Source: UKL13-2 sp036394575 (GTDB lineage: Bacteria; Pseudomonadota; Gammaproteobacteria; Burkholderiales; Usitatibacteraceae). From it: 64,000 bases of DNA. The notes under the pieces are model-generated. The model saw only the letters and a program-made list of their open reading frames with translations, did not search any database and was not told the origin of the DNA. Below are positions 52,179 to 60,745 of this stretch, one piece after another. Location of the stretch: contig DASWEY010000020.1 of NCBI GenBank assembly GCA_036394575.1, forward strand, positions 143,742 to 207,741, in the 5' to 3' direction. Numbering within the stretch: position 1 is the first letter of the stretch; each line of letters begins with the position of its first letter. The translations under genes were made by a program, and so were the position numbers.

Positions 52179-52797
52179 ACACCGCCAGCGCCCCGCCCGC
52201 AAATACAAACAGACTGCCCAGCAGACGATTGGTCGCCTTGATATGGCCGGGGTCCTTGAGCAGGCGCAGCACCCTGGCCGCCAGTCCGGTATAGCCGGCC
52301 ATCACAATCAGATCGACGCAGACCAGGGTCAATGCTAGAACGACATATTGCATGGCCGTGGGCTTGGTCGGATCGATGAATTGCGGCAGTACCGCGAGCA
52401 GGAACACCAGGCCCTTGGGGTTGGTGAAATTGACCAGCAGGCCCTGCGTGAAGATGCCGCGCGCGCTGCTGTCCTTGAATTCTGTTTTGGCGTCGATTTC
52501 CTCGAACAAGGCGGCGGGCTCGCGAAACTTCTGCACGCCGAGATAGACGAGGTACAGCGCGCCGCCCCATTTCAGGATATCGAACGCGGTGGTCGACGCG
52601 GTCAAGATCGCGCCCAGTCCCATCGCGATGATGGTGATATTGATGACGGTGGATAGCTGCATGCCCAGGCAATTCCACATGCCGCGCCGCCAGCCGTACT
52701 TCATGCCGGCTGACATGGCGGACAGCACGCCGGGGCCGGGTGAGATGCAGATGAGAACAACGGCGAGAAGGTAGGCCAGCCAGGTGGCGAGAGTCAT
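52162..52797 (-). CDS. LysE/RhtB-family amino-acid exporter
   Basis: Inner-membrane exporter of amino acids or derivatives. The 211-residue protein has six helices and the family opening WLAYLLAVVLICISPGPGVLSAMSAGMKYGWRRG, with the PGP motif, and the later LLVNFTNPKGLVFLLAVLPQFI. The ORF is open 46 codons further upstream, into repeat copy D, but family homology starts at ATG 52797. It converges on the hydrolase gene and overlaps it by 17 bp. Substrate specificity cannot be read from sequence. Confidence 0.88.
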   Translation of the reverse strand: MTLATWLAYLLAVVLICISPGPGVLSAMSAGMKYGWRRGMWNCLGMQLSTVINITIIAMGLGAILTASTTAFDILKWGGALYLVYLGVQKFREPAALFEEIDAKTEFKDSSARGIFTQGLLVNFTNPKGLVFLLAVLPQFIDPTKPTAMQYVVLALTLVCVDLIVMAGYTGLAARVLRLLKDPGHIKATNRLLGSLFVFAGGALAVFKRGT

Positions 52798-52880
52798 GGT
52801 TGCTTTCAGCGTTGGTTGCCGCGCAAATGCGATGCACGCGCGCGAAGGCTGGCATTCTTTCAGCCTTTTCCGAAAGTGGC

Positions 52881-52946
52881 AAGAACGCCATTTGGCGCGC
52901 TTTTCGAGCCGTTTTTGCCTGGAGAGGCGCGCCAACGCTGGGGTTT
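52881..52946 (-). repeat. Dispersed palindromic repeat, copy D
   Basis: On the minus strand it begins AAACCCCAGCGTTGGCGCGC and ends GCGCGCCAAATGGCGTTCTT, aligning with copies A-C. It fills most of the 175-bp gap between the histidine-kinase gene end and the LysE start; nothing else is visible in that gap apart from a TTTCAGCC motif (52859-52866) whose reverse complement (GGCTGAAA) also lies next to copy C. Confidence 0.75.
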
Positions 52947-52972
52947 GCTATTTAAGAAGCCCCATTCGATCG

Positions 52973-54850
52973 TCAGCGTCGGCTCAAAGGCAGATACAGA
53001 TTCACGCAGGTGCCGCCGCCCCTGAGCGGGATGACTTCGATCTGCCCGCCCAGCTTGGCGGCGCGGTTTTTCATATTGTCGATGCCGCGCCCGGCGTGCT
53101 TGTTTTCCGCCGCGCAATTGCCGTTGCCGTCGTCGGTCAGGCGCACCAGCACGCGATTGCCGGCGATATCGACACCGGTCGAGAGGGTGATGCGTTTGGC
53201 ATGGGAATGCTTGAGCGTATTGGTGAACGCCTCTTGCACGATGCGCAGCACGCTGCGTACATTTTCCGGATCCAGATAGGGCAGCGGCGGCAGATCGTTG
53301 ACCGCCCATTCGAGGGTGATGCCGGCCGCGTTCAGGCGCGGTTCCAGGCGGTAGCGCAGATTGCCCAGCACCACCAGCAGATCGCTTTCGACCGGCTCCA
53401 GGGAATCGATGGTCATCTTCAATTCGTCGATGCAGTCGGCCAGGATTTCGCTGAGCTCCTGTTGCGACAGCGTGCCCATGCGCGCCAGCGCCAGGGTCGA
53501 CATCAGATGCGAGCCGATGCCGTCGTGCATATCGCGCATCAGGCGCTGGCGCTCCTCGGCGGTGGCGCGCTGCTGGTCGAGCTGGCGCACCTGCTCGAAG
53601 CTCGCCTGCAGTTCGCGCTCGCGCTGCGCTACGCGCTCGGCGAGATCGGCGTTCAGGGTTTCGTAGCCGCTGAGCGTGGCGACAAAACGCTTGACCAGCA
53701 AAGCCGCCACCGCAAACAGGATCATCGGCATGCCGAGCGGCAGCAGATAGGGCTGATCGAAGCCGAGCAGCTCGCGATAGGCGAGCGAATCATGCGCGCC
53801 CAGCACGGTATTCAGCACCAGCGCGGCCAGCAGGATGTAGTTTTCGGCCGAGCGTGCGCGCAGCAGGGCATAGCCGGCCACCCCGAGCAGGATCGGGGAT
53901 AGCAGCGTGAGGACAGCGTAGAGAACGCCGATGGCGGCGCCGTAGGCGGACGGTGTCACGACCGGGATCACCACAAAGGCCACCGTGACGACTGCCGCAA
54001 AAATCAGCAGCGCGCGTTCAAAGCGCCGCATTTCATATGCGGCGAAGCGCAGGGTGAATTGCAGTTGCAGGGTGGTCAGCCAGGCCAGCGCCGGAACCGC
54101 CGTCAATGCCAGCCACAGCGGCGTATCGCGCAGGTAGTAGTGCGAAAGCCGCAGTATCGCCACCAGCGACATCAAGCCGAAAAACAGGAACATGGCCTCA
54201 TCGCGGCGCCTGGCCCAGATCGCCAGGGAGAATGCCGCCATCACACCGAGCAAGCCGCTGATCAGCTGCGGCGCCGCCGTCTGGATGAAAAAGCGTCTCT
54301 GGTAGGGCACATTGAGCACGGCGGCATCGCCCAGACAAACCGTCGACAGGCCGGCGCGCTCGTAACCGTCCGGATGCAGGCGGATCAGCAATTCGTTGGC
54401 GCCTGGTTTGAACAGGCTGGAGGGCACCAGAAAATATTGCGCGCGGTTCCAGGTCGCCTCGGGCTCGAGGGCAAGTCGGCCGCTGACCGCGAACGATGAC
54501 CCGTTCAGAAAAACTTCGACATTGTTGGTGATGCGCGGGATGTACAGCGCCTGCTGGCCGGCAGTGCGCAGATTGTGTTCAAAACGCAGACGGTACCAGC
54601 CGTATATATTGCGCGGCCGTTTCGATTTGCTCCAGCTGTCCGGCAAGGCAACGCGTTCCCAGGCGGCCTCGACCGGCGGTGTGACCGAATCCACCTGGAC
54701 AAACTCGGCGTCGTAGAACACGGTGATATCGGCGATCGGCGGCTGCGATTGCGCCTGGATGGGCGCGGCCCGGGAAAGCATGCCGATCAGCAGCGCGGCT
54801 ACCGCCAAAAAGACAACCCGGTGCATTGCACAGTCCGGCGGTGCAGCCAT
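52973..54850 (-). CDS. Sensor histidine kinase with 7TM diverse-intracellular-signalling-like input
   Basis: Membrane sensor that phosphorylates the adjacent NarL-type regulator. The 625-residue protein has a signal peptide, an extracellular jelly-roll-like domain (about 30-180: WERVALPDSW, IYGWYRLRFEHNL, NNVEVFLNGSSF), seven membrane helices (about 195-395), a coiled linker, a HisKA_3 domain with the phospho-acceptor in RLMRDMHDGIGSHLMSTLALAR (about 483) and an HATPase domain (N box VLRIVQEAFTNTLKHSHAK, G box GRGIDNMKNRA). Stimulus unknown; the jelly roll suggests a sugar or small ligand. The start at 54850 is 7 bp behind the regulator stop, implying one operon, regulator first. Confidence 0.87.
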   Translation of the reverse strand: MAAPPDCAMHRVVFLAVAALLIGMLSRAAPIQAQSQPPIADITVFYDAEFVQVDSVTPPVEAAWERVALPDSWSKSKRPRNIYGWYRLRFEHNLRTAGQQALYIPRITNNVEVFLNGSSFAVSGRLALEPEATWNRAQYFLVPSSLFKPGANELLIRLHPDGYERAGLSTVCLGDAAVLNVPYQRRFFIQTAAPQLISGLLGVMAAFSLAIWARRRDEAMFLFFGLMSLVAILRLSHYYLRDTPLWLALTAVPALAWLTTLQLQFTLRFAAYEMRRFERALLIFAAVVTVAFVVIPVVTPSAYGAAIGVLYAVLTLLSPILLGVAGYALLRARSAENYILLAALVLNTVLGAHDSLAYRELLGFDQPYLLPLGMPMILFAVAALLVKRFVATLSGYETLNADLAERVAQRERELQASFEQVRQLDQQRATAEERQRLMRDMHDGIGSHLMSTLALARMGTLSQQELSEILADCIDELKMTIDSLEPVESDLLVVLGNLRYRLEPRLNAAGITLEWAVNDLPPLPYLDPENVRSVLRIVQEAFTNTLKHSHAKRITLSTGVDIAGNRVLVRLTDDGNGNCAAENKHAGRGIDNMKNRAAKLGGQIEVIPLRGGGTCVNLYLPLSRR

Positions 54851-54857
54851 GCCGGAC

Positions 54858-55535
54858 TCAGAGCGTGCGGATGAGCCCCATGCGGTTCGCCTCGAACACC
54901 GCCTCACCACGCGAATGCACCGCAAGTTTTCGATAGATTTTTTTGACATGGCTGGTGACGGTATGCGGCGAAATTCCCATCAGTTTACCCATCTCCGGGT
55001 AATTGAAGCCCTTGGATGCCAGCAGCAGGATTTCGCGCTCGCGCTCGGACAGGCTTACATCCGAACCGCCATACGCCTCAGCCTCGGCAGTGGTCGGCGG
55101 CGGCGAGGCGTCCGGCTCCGCCTGGAAGCGCCGCAGCAGGCGACGGGCAATGATGGGGCTGATCGGGGAACCGCCATTGATCAATTCGCGGATGCCGGAC
55201 AGAAAATTTTCTTCGGAGGCATCCTTCAGCAGATAGCCGGCCGCGCCGGCCTCGATCGAGGCAAGCACATGTTCTTCATCGCCGAACACGGTGACGACCA
55301 TGCACTCGCAATTGGGCAGGATCTGCGTGGCATGACGGATGACTTCGATTCCGGAAATATCCGGCAGGCCCAGGTCGATCAGCAATACATCCGGCTTGCG
55401 CAGCTCAAGCAGCGCCATGCCCTCGCCACCGGTGCCCACGCTGGCAACCACTTCGAAAGAGGGGTCCTTGGCCAGGATGGCAGCGAAGCGTTCGCGAAAA
55501 GCGGCATCGTCTTCGACTATCTGTACCCGCGTCAT
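54858..55535 (-). CDS. NarL/LuxR-family response regulator
   Basis: Transcription regulator paired with the kinase directly downstream. The 225-residue product has a receiver domain (IVEDD acid pair, phospho-Asp in VLLIDLGLPDISG about 54, Thr in VVTVFGD, Lys in YLLKDASEENF about 105), a short Pro-rich linker and a GerE/LuxR helix-turn-helix (LSEREREILLLASKGFNYPEMGKLMGISPHTVTSHVKKIYRKL). I chose the ATG at 55535; one at 55571 with GGGGGT upstream would add 12 residues. Target genes are unknown; the Bug receptor starting at 56678 transcribes toward it and is a candidate. Confidence 0.92.
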   Translation of the reverse strand: MTRVQIVEDDAAFRERFAAILAKDPSFEVVASVGTGGEGMALLELRKPDVLLIDLGLPDISGIEVIRHATQILPNCECMVVTVFGDEEHVLASIEAGAAGYLLKDASEENFLSGIRELINGGSPISPIIARRLLRRFQAEPDASPPPTTAEAEAYGGSDVSLSEREREILLLASKGFNYPEMGKLMGISPHTVTSHVKKIYRKLAVHSRGEAVFEANRMGLIRTL

Positions 55536-55657
55536 GGCCACAAATTCTTCTTCTGGTTTTTGGTGAGCCATTCTACCCCCGGTGCGCACTACAGCTATCC
55601 CCCGTTTGTGGGATGAGAGACCGGGCCGCATATCAGGCGAGAGTACGTGCACATGAA

Positions 55658-55682
55658 CAAAAAAGCCCGGCAGCGCCGGGCT
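55658..55682 (-). terminator. Intrinsic terminator after the Bug receptor gene
   Basis: On the minus strand the stem agcccggc / gccgggct (loop gct) is followed by TTTTTTGTT. It lies 31 bp past the receptor stop and separates it from the regulator gene. Confidence 0.85.
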
Positions 55683-55712
55683 CTGATGCGAACGAATGAC
55701 ACGCCTGCAGTA

Positions 55713-56678
55713 TCAGTCGAGTTTGATGTTCTTTTTGACCACAATGGCCTTCATTTTGTCGTATTCGATCTTTATATCCTTGGCGAACTCGGCGGGGGTA
55801 TTGCCGACCGGATCGGCGCCCTGTTGCGCAAGTTTTTCCTTGGTTGCCGGGTTATTGACGGCGCGAACCGAGGCCGCATACAGTTTATCGACGATTTCCT
55901 TGGGTGTCTTGGCAGGCACCACCAGACCGTACCAGGCGGGATCGTTCACTTCCGCCATGCCCAACTCGGCAAAGGTCGGAATATTGGGGTACGCCGCCAG
56001 TCGTTTCGGCGCTGCGACCGCCAGCAGTCGCATCTTGCCGGCATCGATCTGCGCCTTGGAAGAAGGCAGGTTGTCGAACAGCACTGGCACCTGGCCGCCG
56101 ACGACATCGATCACCGCCGGGCCGGCGCCCTTGTATGGAATATGCACCATATCGGTATTGCTCGCCGCCATGAACAGCTCCCCCATCATATGGCCGATGC
56201 CGGCGGTGCCGGAGGTGGCGAAGGAATACTTGCCCGGATTTTTCTTCAGCAGTTCGATGAACTCCCTGACGTCATTGGCCGGCACCGAGGGATGAACCGC
56301 GAGCACATTGGGCACAGCGACGAATTTGGTGACCGGGATGAAGTCGGCAAAGTTGTTGTAGGGAATCTTCGCATTCGCCGCGGGATTGACCGCCATGGTC
56401 GACACCGTGGCCACGCCCAGGGTATAGCCATCCGGCGCGGATTTGGCGACCACATCGGCGCCCACCGAGCCGCCGCCGCCGGCGCGATTCTCCACGATGA
56501 CGGTTTGTCCGAGTTCCTTGGAAAGCTGGTCGGCAACGATGCGGGCGACGATATCGGTGGTGCCGGCGGGTGCGAACGGCACGATCAGTTTGACCGGCTT
56601 GTTCGGATACTGTGCATGCGCTGTGCTGCTTACCAGCGCCAGTATGGCGGCCGCGACAACCAGGGTCTTGCGAATCAT
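55713..56678 (-). CDS. Tripartite tricarboxylate transporter substrate-binding protein (Bug family)
   Basis: Periplasmic receptor that delivers carboxylates or other small molecules to a TctAB-type permease. The 321-residue precursor has a signal peptide (cleavage after AHAQ), the family opening YPNKPVKLIVPFAPAGTTDIVARIVADQLSKELGQTVIVENRAGGGGSVGADVVAKSAPDGYTL with the conserved Asp-containing loop, and SGTAGIGHMMGELF and HIPYKGAGPAVIDVVGGQV. AGGAG precedes the ATG at 56678. No TctA or TctB gene is in the window, so it is an orphan receptor; these are greatly expanded in Burkholderiales. Ligand unknown. Confidence 0.93.
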   Translation of the reverse strand: MIRKTLVVAAAILALVSSTAHAQYPNKPVKLIVPFAPAGTTDIVARIVADQLSKELGQTVIVENRAGGGGSVGADVVAKSAPDGYTLGVATVSTMAVNPAANAKIPYNNFADFIPVTKFVAVPNVLAVHPSVPANDVREFIELLKKNPGKYSFATSGTAGIGHMMGELFMAASNTDMVHIPYKGAGPAVIDVVGGQVPVLFDNLPSSKAQIDAGKMRLLAVAAPKRLAAYPNIPTFAELGMAEVNDPAWYGLVVPAKTPKEIVDKLYAASVRAVNNPATKEKLAQQGADPVGNTPAEFAKDIKIEYDKMKAIVVKKNIKLD

Positions 56679-56828
56679 GACTTTCTCCTCGAAATTGTTT
56701 TGTGAAGTGAATGCGGTTTTATTGCTGCCGCTCGACGGATCAAGGGCGGTGCGCAAGCAGCCCCGGCGCAACCCGACCCAAGGGAAATCCCTGATTGCCG
56801 GCCCGACCGCCAACTTACTCGCTACGGC

Positions 56829-57803
56829 TCAAGGAATCAATATGGTTGAACCCGTGGTCTTGCGCGCTTCCAGGTCGCGGTGCGCGTTCGCCGCTTCGCA
56901 CAGTGGGTAAGTCTGGTTGATTTCGATCCTGACAATGCCGCGCCCGACCACGTCGAATAGTTCGGAAGTGGTGGCCACCAGATCCTCGCGTTTGGCGATA
57001 TAGGTGTCCAGTGTCGGCCGCGTGACGTACAGCGAGCCCTTGGCCGCCAGCATGCCCAGCTCGAGCGGCGCGGGCGCGCCCGAGGCATTGCCGAAAATCA
57101 CCACCATCCCCAGCGGACGCACGCAGTCCAGCGACTTCAGGAAGGTGTCCTTGCCGACGCCGTCATAGGCCACGTCGCATTTCCTGCCGCCGGTCAGCGC
57201 CGCCACGCGCGCGACGAAATCTTCCGTCGAATAGTTGATGACATGGTCGCAGCCGCTGGCCAGCGCGATCTTCGCTTTCTCTTCGCTGCCGACCGTGCCG
57301 ATCACGGTGGCGCCGAGGTGTTTGGCCCACTGGCAGGCGATCAGGCCGACGCCGCCGGCCACGGCATGTATCAGGATGGTGTCGCCCGGCTTGACACGAT
57401 AGGTGCGGCGGATCAGGTACTGGGCGGTCATGCCCTTCAGCATCATCGACGCCGCCTGCTGGTCGGTGACGTTCGCCGGCACCTTGACCACGCGTTCGGC
57501 CGGCATCAGCCGCTCTTCCGAATACGAGCCGATCGGCGACGCCGCGTAGGCGACGCGATCGCCGACAGTGAACTCGGTCACGTTCGGGCCCACGGCTTCA
57601 ACCACGCCGGCGCCTTCGCGGCCCAGCACCGTCGGCATCGGTAACTTGTAGAGGCCGGAGCGATGGTAGGTGTCGATGTAGTTCAGGCCGATCGCCGTGT
57701 GGCGGATACGTAACTCGCCGGGGCCAGGGGCGCCCACCGCGACTTCTTCCCACTTCATGTTTTCAGGGCCGCCCTGCTCGTGGATGCGAATTGCATAACT
57801 CAT
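56829..57803 (-). CDS. qor: Quinone oxidoreductase (QorA-like, NADPH)
   Basis: Zeta-crystallin-type member of the MDR superfamily, reducing quinones with NADPH. The 324-residue protein shows GLNYIDTYHRSGLYKLPMPTVLGREGAGVVEAVG, the NADPH-binding HAVAGGVGLIACQWAKHLGATVIGTVGS and DVAYDGVGKDTF, and lacks the catalytic zinc ligands of alcohol dehydrogenases. ATG 57803 is preceded by GAGG; the longer ORF (to 57905) has no homology. It is 10 bp behind cca on the same strand. Confidence 0.92.
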   Translation of the reverse strand: MSYAIRIHEQGGPENMKWEEVAVGAPGPGELRIRHTAIGLNYIDTYHRSGLYKLPMPTVLGREGAGVVEAVGPNVTEFTVGDRVAYAASPIGSYSEERLMPAERVVKVPANVTDQQAASMMLKGMTAQYLIRRTYRVKPGDTILIHAVAGGVGLIACQWAKHLGATVIGTVGSEEKAKIALASGCDHVINYSTEDFVARVAALTGGRKCDVAYDGVGKDTFLKSLDCVRPLGMVVIFGNASGAPAPLELGMLAAKGSLYVTRPTLDTYIAKREDLVATTSELFDVVGRGIVRIEINQTYPLCEAANAHRDLEARKTTGSTILIP

Positions 57804-57813
57804 GTTGCCGTCC

Positions 57814-59058
57814 TCAGATTGTTGGGTGTTTATCGATGAATTCTTGCAGCGCCGCGCGCCGGGCGTCGCGAATGGCGGTGGCGATGTCTTTCGCCTCGGC
57901 GTCATCGCCGGCAGATTTCGCGATGGCGCCCTGGTCCAGGGCCTGCAGGCGACTCAGGCCCGCGAGCAAATAGGGCGCCGGCAAATAAGGGACGTCTTCA
58001 TAACCCAGCCGGCCATGGTGGTCGCAGGCAGCGGCCTCCAGTAAAGCATGAAATCGTTCCGGGCGCCGCAGGGCGTCGCAGCCTTCGTACAAGGCCAGCA
58101 GCCCATCGGCTTTGAGCGCGCGCGCGCCGTGTATTTTACCGTGCCAGCCTGCAGCGGTCGCAGCCAGGTCGCGGCACTCCGCGGGCGCGCGCAGACGCTC
58201 GCTCAGGGCCTGCACCAGTTCCACGCTCTTCGCTTCATGCCCGGGGTGATGCGGCAGATACTGCGGCGGCGTGGCCGCCTTGCCGAGATCGTGGGTCAGG
58301 CAGGCGTAGCGTACCGGCAACGCGGATTTCCGGCGGGCGGCGCAATCGACCACCATCATCACATGCACGCCGCAATCGATTTCCGGGTGCGACTTTGCCG
58401 ATTGCGGCACCCCGAACAGGGCGGCGACTTCCGGCAGCATTCTCGCCAGGGCGCCGCATTCCCGCAACACCGCGAACATGGCCGAGGGCGTGGCCTCCAT
58501 CAGTCCGCGCGCAAGCTCCTGCCACATGCGTTCGGCTACCAGGTGATCGACCTCGCCGGCGTCCACCATATGGCGCATCAGCTGCATGGTTTCATCGGCA
58601 ACGCGGAACCCCAGTGCGGCGAATCTGGCGGCAAAGCGCGCCACGCGCAGGATGCGCACCGGGTCTTCGGCGAAAGCCTCGCTGACGTGGCGCAACAGGC
58701 GGTGGTTGAGATCGGCCTCGCCGCCGTAGGGATCAACCAGGGTCTGCGTATGCAGGTCGCGCGCCATGGCATTGATGGTCAGGTCACGGCGGCGCAGATC
58801 CTGTTCCAGCGTGACATTGGCGGCAGTGTGGAACACGAATCCCTTGTAGCCCGGGGCGGTCTTGCGCTCGGTGCGCGCCAATGCGTACTCCTCATGCGTT
58901 TGCGGATGCAGGAACACCGGAAAATCCGCGCCCACCGGCTTGTAGCCGGCATCCAGCATTTGCTGCACACTGGCGCCGACCACGACGTAATCGCGATCCT
59001 GCACCGGCAGGCCGAGCAATTCATCGCGTACCGCGCCACCGACGACATAGACTTTCAT
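57814..59058 (-). CDS. cca: Multifunctional CCA protein (tRNA nucleotidyltransferase with HD domain)
   Basis: Adds and repairs the 3'-terminal CCA of tRNA. The 414-residue class-II enzyme begins MKVYVVGGAVRDELLGLPVQDRDYVVVGA (GGxVRD and the DxD-type metal motif DRD), then TINAMA, EDPVRILRVARFAARF and, in the C-terminal half, the HD phosphohydrolase motif CLTHDLGKA. This matches the bacterial form with 2',3'-cyclic phosphodiesterase activity. It follows the GST gene by 21 bp. Confidence 0.95.
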   Translation of the reverse strand: MKVYVVGGAVRDELLGLPVQDRDYVVVGASVQQMLDAGYKPVGADFPVFLHPQTHEEYALARTERKTAPGYKGFVFHTAANVTLEQDLRRRDLTINAMARDLHTQTLVDPYGGEADLNHRLLRHVSEAFAEDPVRILRVARFAARFAALGFRVADETMQLMRHMVDAGEVDHLVAERMWQELARGLMEATPSAMFAVLRECGALARMLPEVAALFGVPQSAKSHPEIDCGVHVMMVVDCAARRKSALPVRYACLTHDLGKAATPPQYLPHHPGHEAKSVELVQALSERLRAPAECRDLAATAAGWHGKIHGARALKADGLLALYEGCDALRRPERFHALLEAAACDHHGRLGYEDVPYLPAPYLLAGLSRLQALDQGAIAKSAGDDAEAKDIATAIRDARRAALQEFIDKHPTI

Positions 59059-59079
59059 GAGGGCAGGTCCAGACAGCGC

Positions 59080-59760
59080 TCAGGCCGGTCGCGCAGCGGC
59101 GGATACGGCATAGGGTTCGTCGGTCGCGATGACCCAGAGCTCGTCGCGCGCGGCCGCAACCCAGGCCTGCATCGCCGGCAACTGCTGCACGGCGCTGACA
59201 TAGTTTGCGGCCACCGGTGGCAACTTGACGGCATAGGTCAGCAAGCGCGAGGTCACCGGCGCGAAACAGGCGTCGGCATTCGAAAATGCGCCGAACAGAA
59301 ACTCCCCGCCGGCGCCGAACTCTGCACGACACGCTGTCCAGATATCGACGATGCGGGCAATGTCGCGGCCTGCTTCCGGGGTCGCACCCAGCCCCGGCAG
59401 GCGCGCGCGGCAGTTCATCGGCATCGCGCTGCGTATCGCGGCAAAGCCGGAATGCATCTCGGCCGCGATCGAGCGTGCGCGTGCGCGGGCGCGCGCATCG
59501 CGCGGCCACAAGCCCTTGTCCGGAAAAATTTCGGCCAGGTATTCGAGGATCGCCAGCGAATCCCAGATGTGCAGATCGTTGTGAATCAATACCGGCACCC
59601 GTCCGGCGGGCGACCAGGCGGCGATATTGGCCCCGGTGTCGGCCTGATCCAGCGGGACCAGCACTTCATTGAAGGCGATTCCGGCCTGCCGCAGCGCGAT
59701 CCAGGGCCGCAGCGACCATGATGAATAATTCTTGTTGCCGATAACCAGGCTTAAGGGCAT
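59080..59760 (-). CDS. Glutathione S-transferase family protein
   Basis: A 226-residue two-domain GST. The thioredoxin-like N-terminus carries GNKNYSSWSLRPWIALRQAGIAF, in which the SSWSLRPW motif with catalytic Ser marks a group related to zeta/omega-type bacterial GSTs, plus GRVPVLIHNDLHIWDSLAILEYLAE (the cis-Pro and the E-S contacts). The helical C-domain includes FGAFSNADACFAPVTSRLLTY. It lies between the NDUFA9-like gene and cca, an arrangement common in Betaproteobacteria. Substrate unknown. Confidence 0.88.
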   Translation of the reverse strand: MPLSLVIGNKNYSSWSLRPWIALRQAGIAFNEVLVPLDQADTGANIAAWSPAGRVPVLIHNDLHIWDSLAILEYLAEIFPDKGLWPRDARARARARSIAAEMHSGFAAIRSAMPMNCRARLPGLGATPEAGRDIARIVDIWTACRAEFGAGGEFLFGAFSNADACFAPVTSRLLTYAVKLPPVAANYVSAVQQLPAMQAWVAAARDELWVIATDEPYAVSAAARPA

Positions 59761-59788
59761 GACGGTCTCCGGGATGGGCGCGGGTGGA

Positions 59789-60745
59789 TCAGCGGCCCGC
59801 GTTGTCGCGAAAAGATGGGTAGCGCGCCCGCCCGGTGCTGCGTTGCAGATAAGCGCCGACCACGCTGTCGATGGAAGAAGCGGCGCCGAACATCGCCGGG
59901 AACGGGGTCGCCGAGGTGCTGGGCAGGCTCATCGAGCGCAGATTATCGCGGGTGATGAGTTTGCCGGGCAGGAATTCGAATGCGGTCGCCTGCAACCTGG
60001 ACAGTCCCGGCCCCAGTCCCAGTACCAGGCGTTTTTTGCCGACGAACGCGATCGTCATCTCCAGCAATTGACGCAGGGTGTACACCCTGGGGCCGACCAT
60101 GGGAAAGGTTTTGCCATAAGCCTCGCTCATCGTGATGCTGGCGGCGAGCGCGCGGGCCACATCCTCCACCCACACCGGCTGAAATTGCGCTTCGGGAGAA
60201 CCCAGCGGAATCAGCGGAAACAGCCGCACCAGATCGGCGAACATATTGAAAAATCTGTCGTGCTCGCCAAACACTACCGAGGGCTGAAAGACGGTGATGC
60301 GCAAGGAAGGGTTTTCCCCGGCCACCGCCCACACCGCCGCTTCGCCGCGGCCGCGCGAGACCAGGTAGTCGCTGGGTCCGTCAAGGCCGGCGTTCAGCGC
60401 GCTCATTTGCACCAGACGCCGTACCCCCGCGGCAACGCAGGTCTCGGCAACCAGTCTGGGCAAGGCGACATGCTCGCGCGCGAAGTCGCCGTGCAGAATG
60501 CCGATCAGGTTGATGACCGCATCGTGCTCGCGGACCAGCTCGAGCAGCTGCTGCGGATCATGCACATCGGCGTCGACCACATCCACGGTCGGCAGGATCA
60601 GCAAGTGCTTGGCGCGCTCGCGATTGCGCGTGGGCACCGTGACGAAATAGCCGCGCGCGGTCAGTTGCTCGGCGACGGCGCTGCCGATGAATCCGCTGCC
60701 GCCGAGCAGCAGTACTTTTTGGACGGCAGTAGACATGGCTGTCAT
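59789..60745 (-). CDS. Complex I NDUFA9-like NAD(P)-binding protein (SDR family)
   Basis: A 318-residue atypical short-chain dehydrogenase of the NDUFA9/NAD-dependent epimerase type. It begins with VLLLGGSGFIGSAVAEQLTARGYFVTVPTRN (Rossmann fold), has INLIGIL and the FQPSVVFGEHDRFFNMFADLVRLFPLIPLG block typical of the group, and lacks the active YxxxK, as do its mitochondrial homologues. In bacteria it is not a complex I subunit as such and its role is open (quinone or lipid related). Its ATG overlaps the slt stop (ATGA), so it is translationally coupled. Confidence 0.85.
   Translation of the reverse strand: MTAMSTAVQKVLLLGGSGFIGSAVAEQLTARGYFVTVPTRNRERAKHLLILPTVDVVDADVHDPQQLLELVREHDAVINLIGILHGDFAREHVALPRLVAETCVAAGVRRLVQMSALNAGLDGPSDYLVSRGRGEAAVWAVAGENPSLRITVFQPSVVFGEHDRFFNMFADLVRLFPLIPLGSPEAQFQPVWVEDVARALAASITMSEAYGKTFPMVGPRVYTLRQLLEMTIAFVGKKRLVLGLGPGLSRLQATAFEFLPGKLITRDNLRSMSLPSTSATPFPAMFGAASSIDSVVGAYLQRSTGRARYPSFRDNAGR

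Noticed and set aside
58048..59721. 557-codon plus-strand frame over cca and the GST gene
   Set aside because: Shadow frame; both minus-strand genes carry catalytic motifs.
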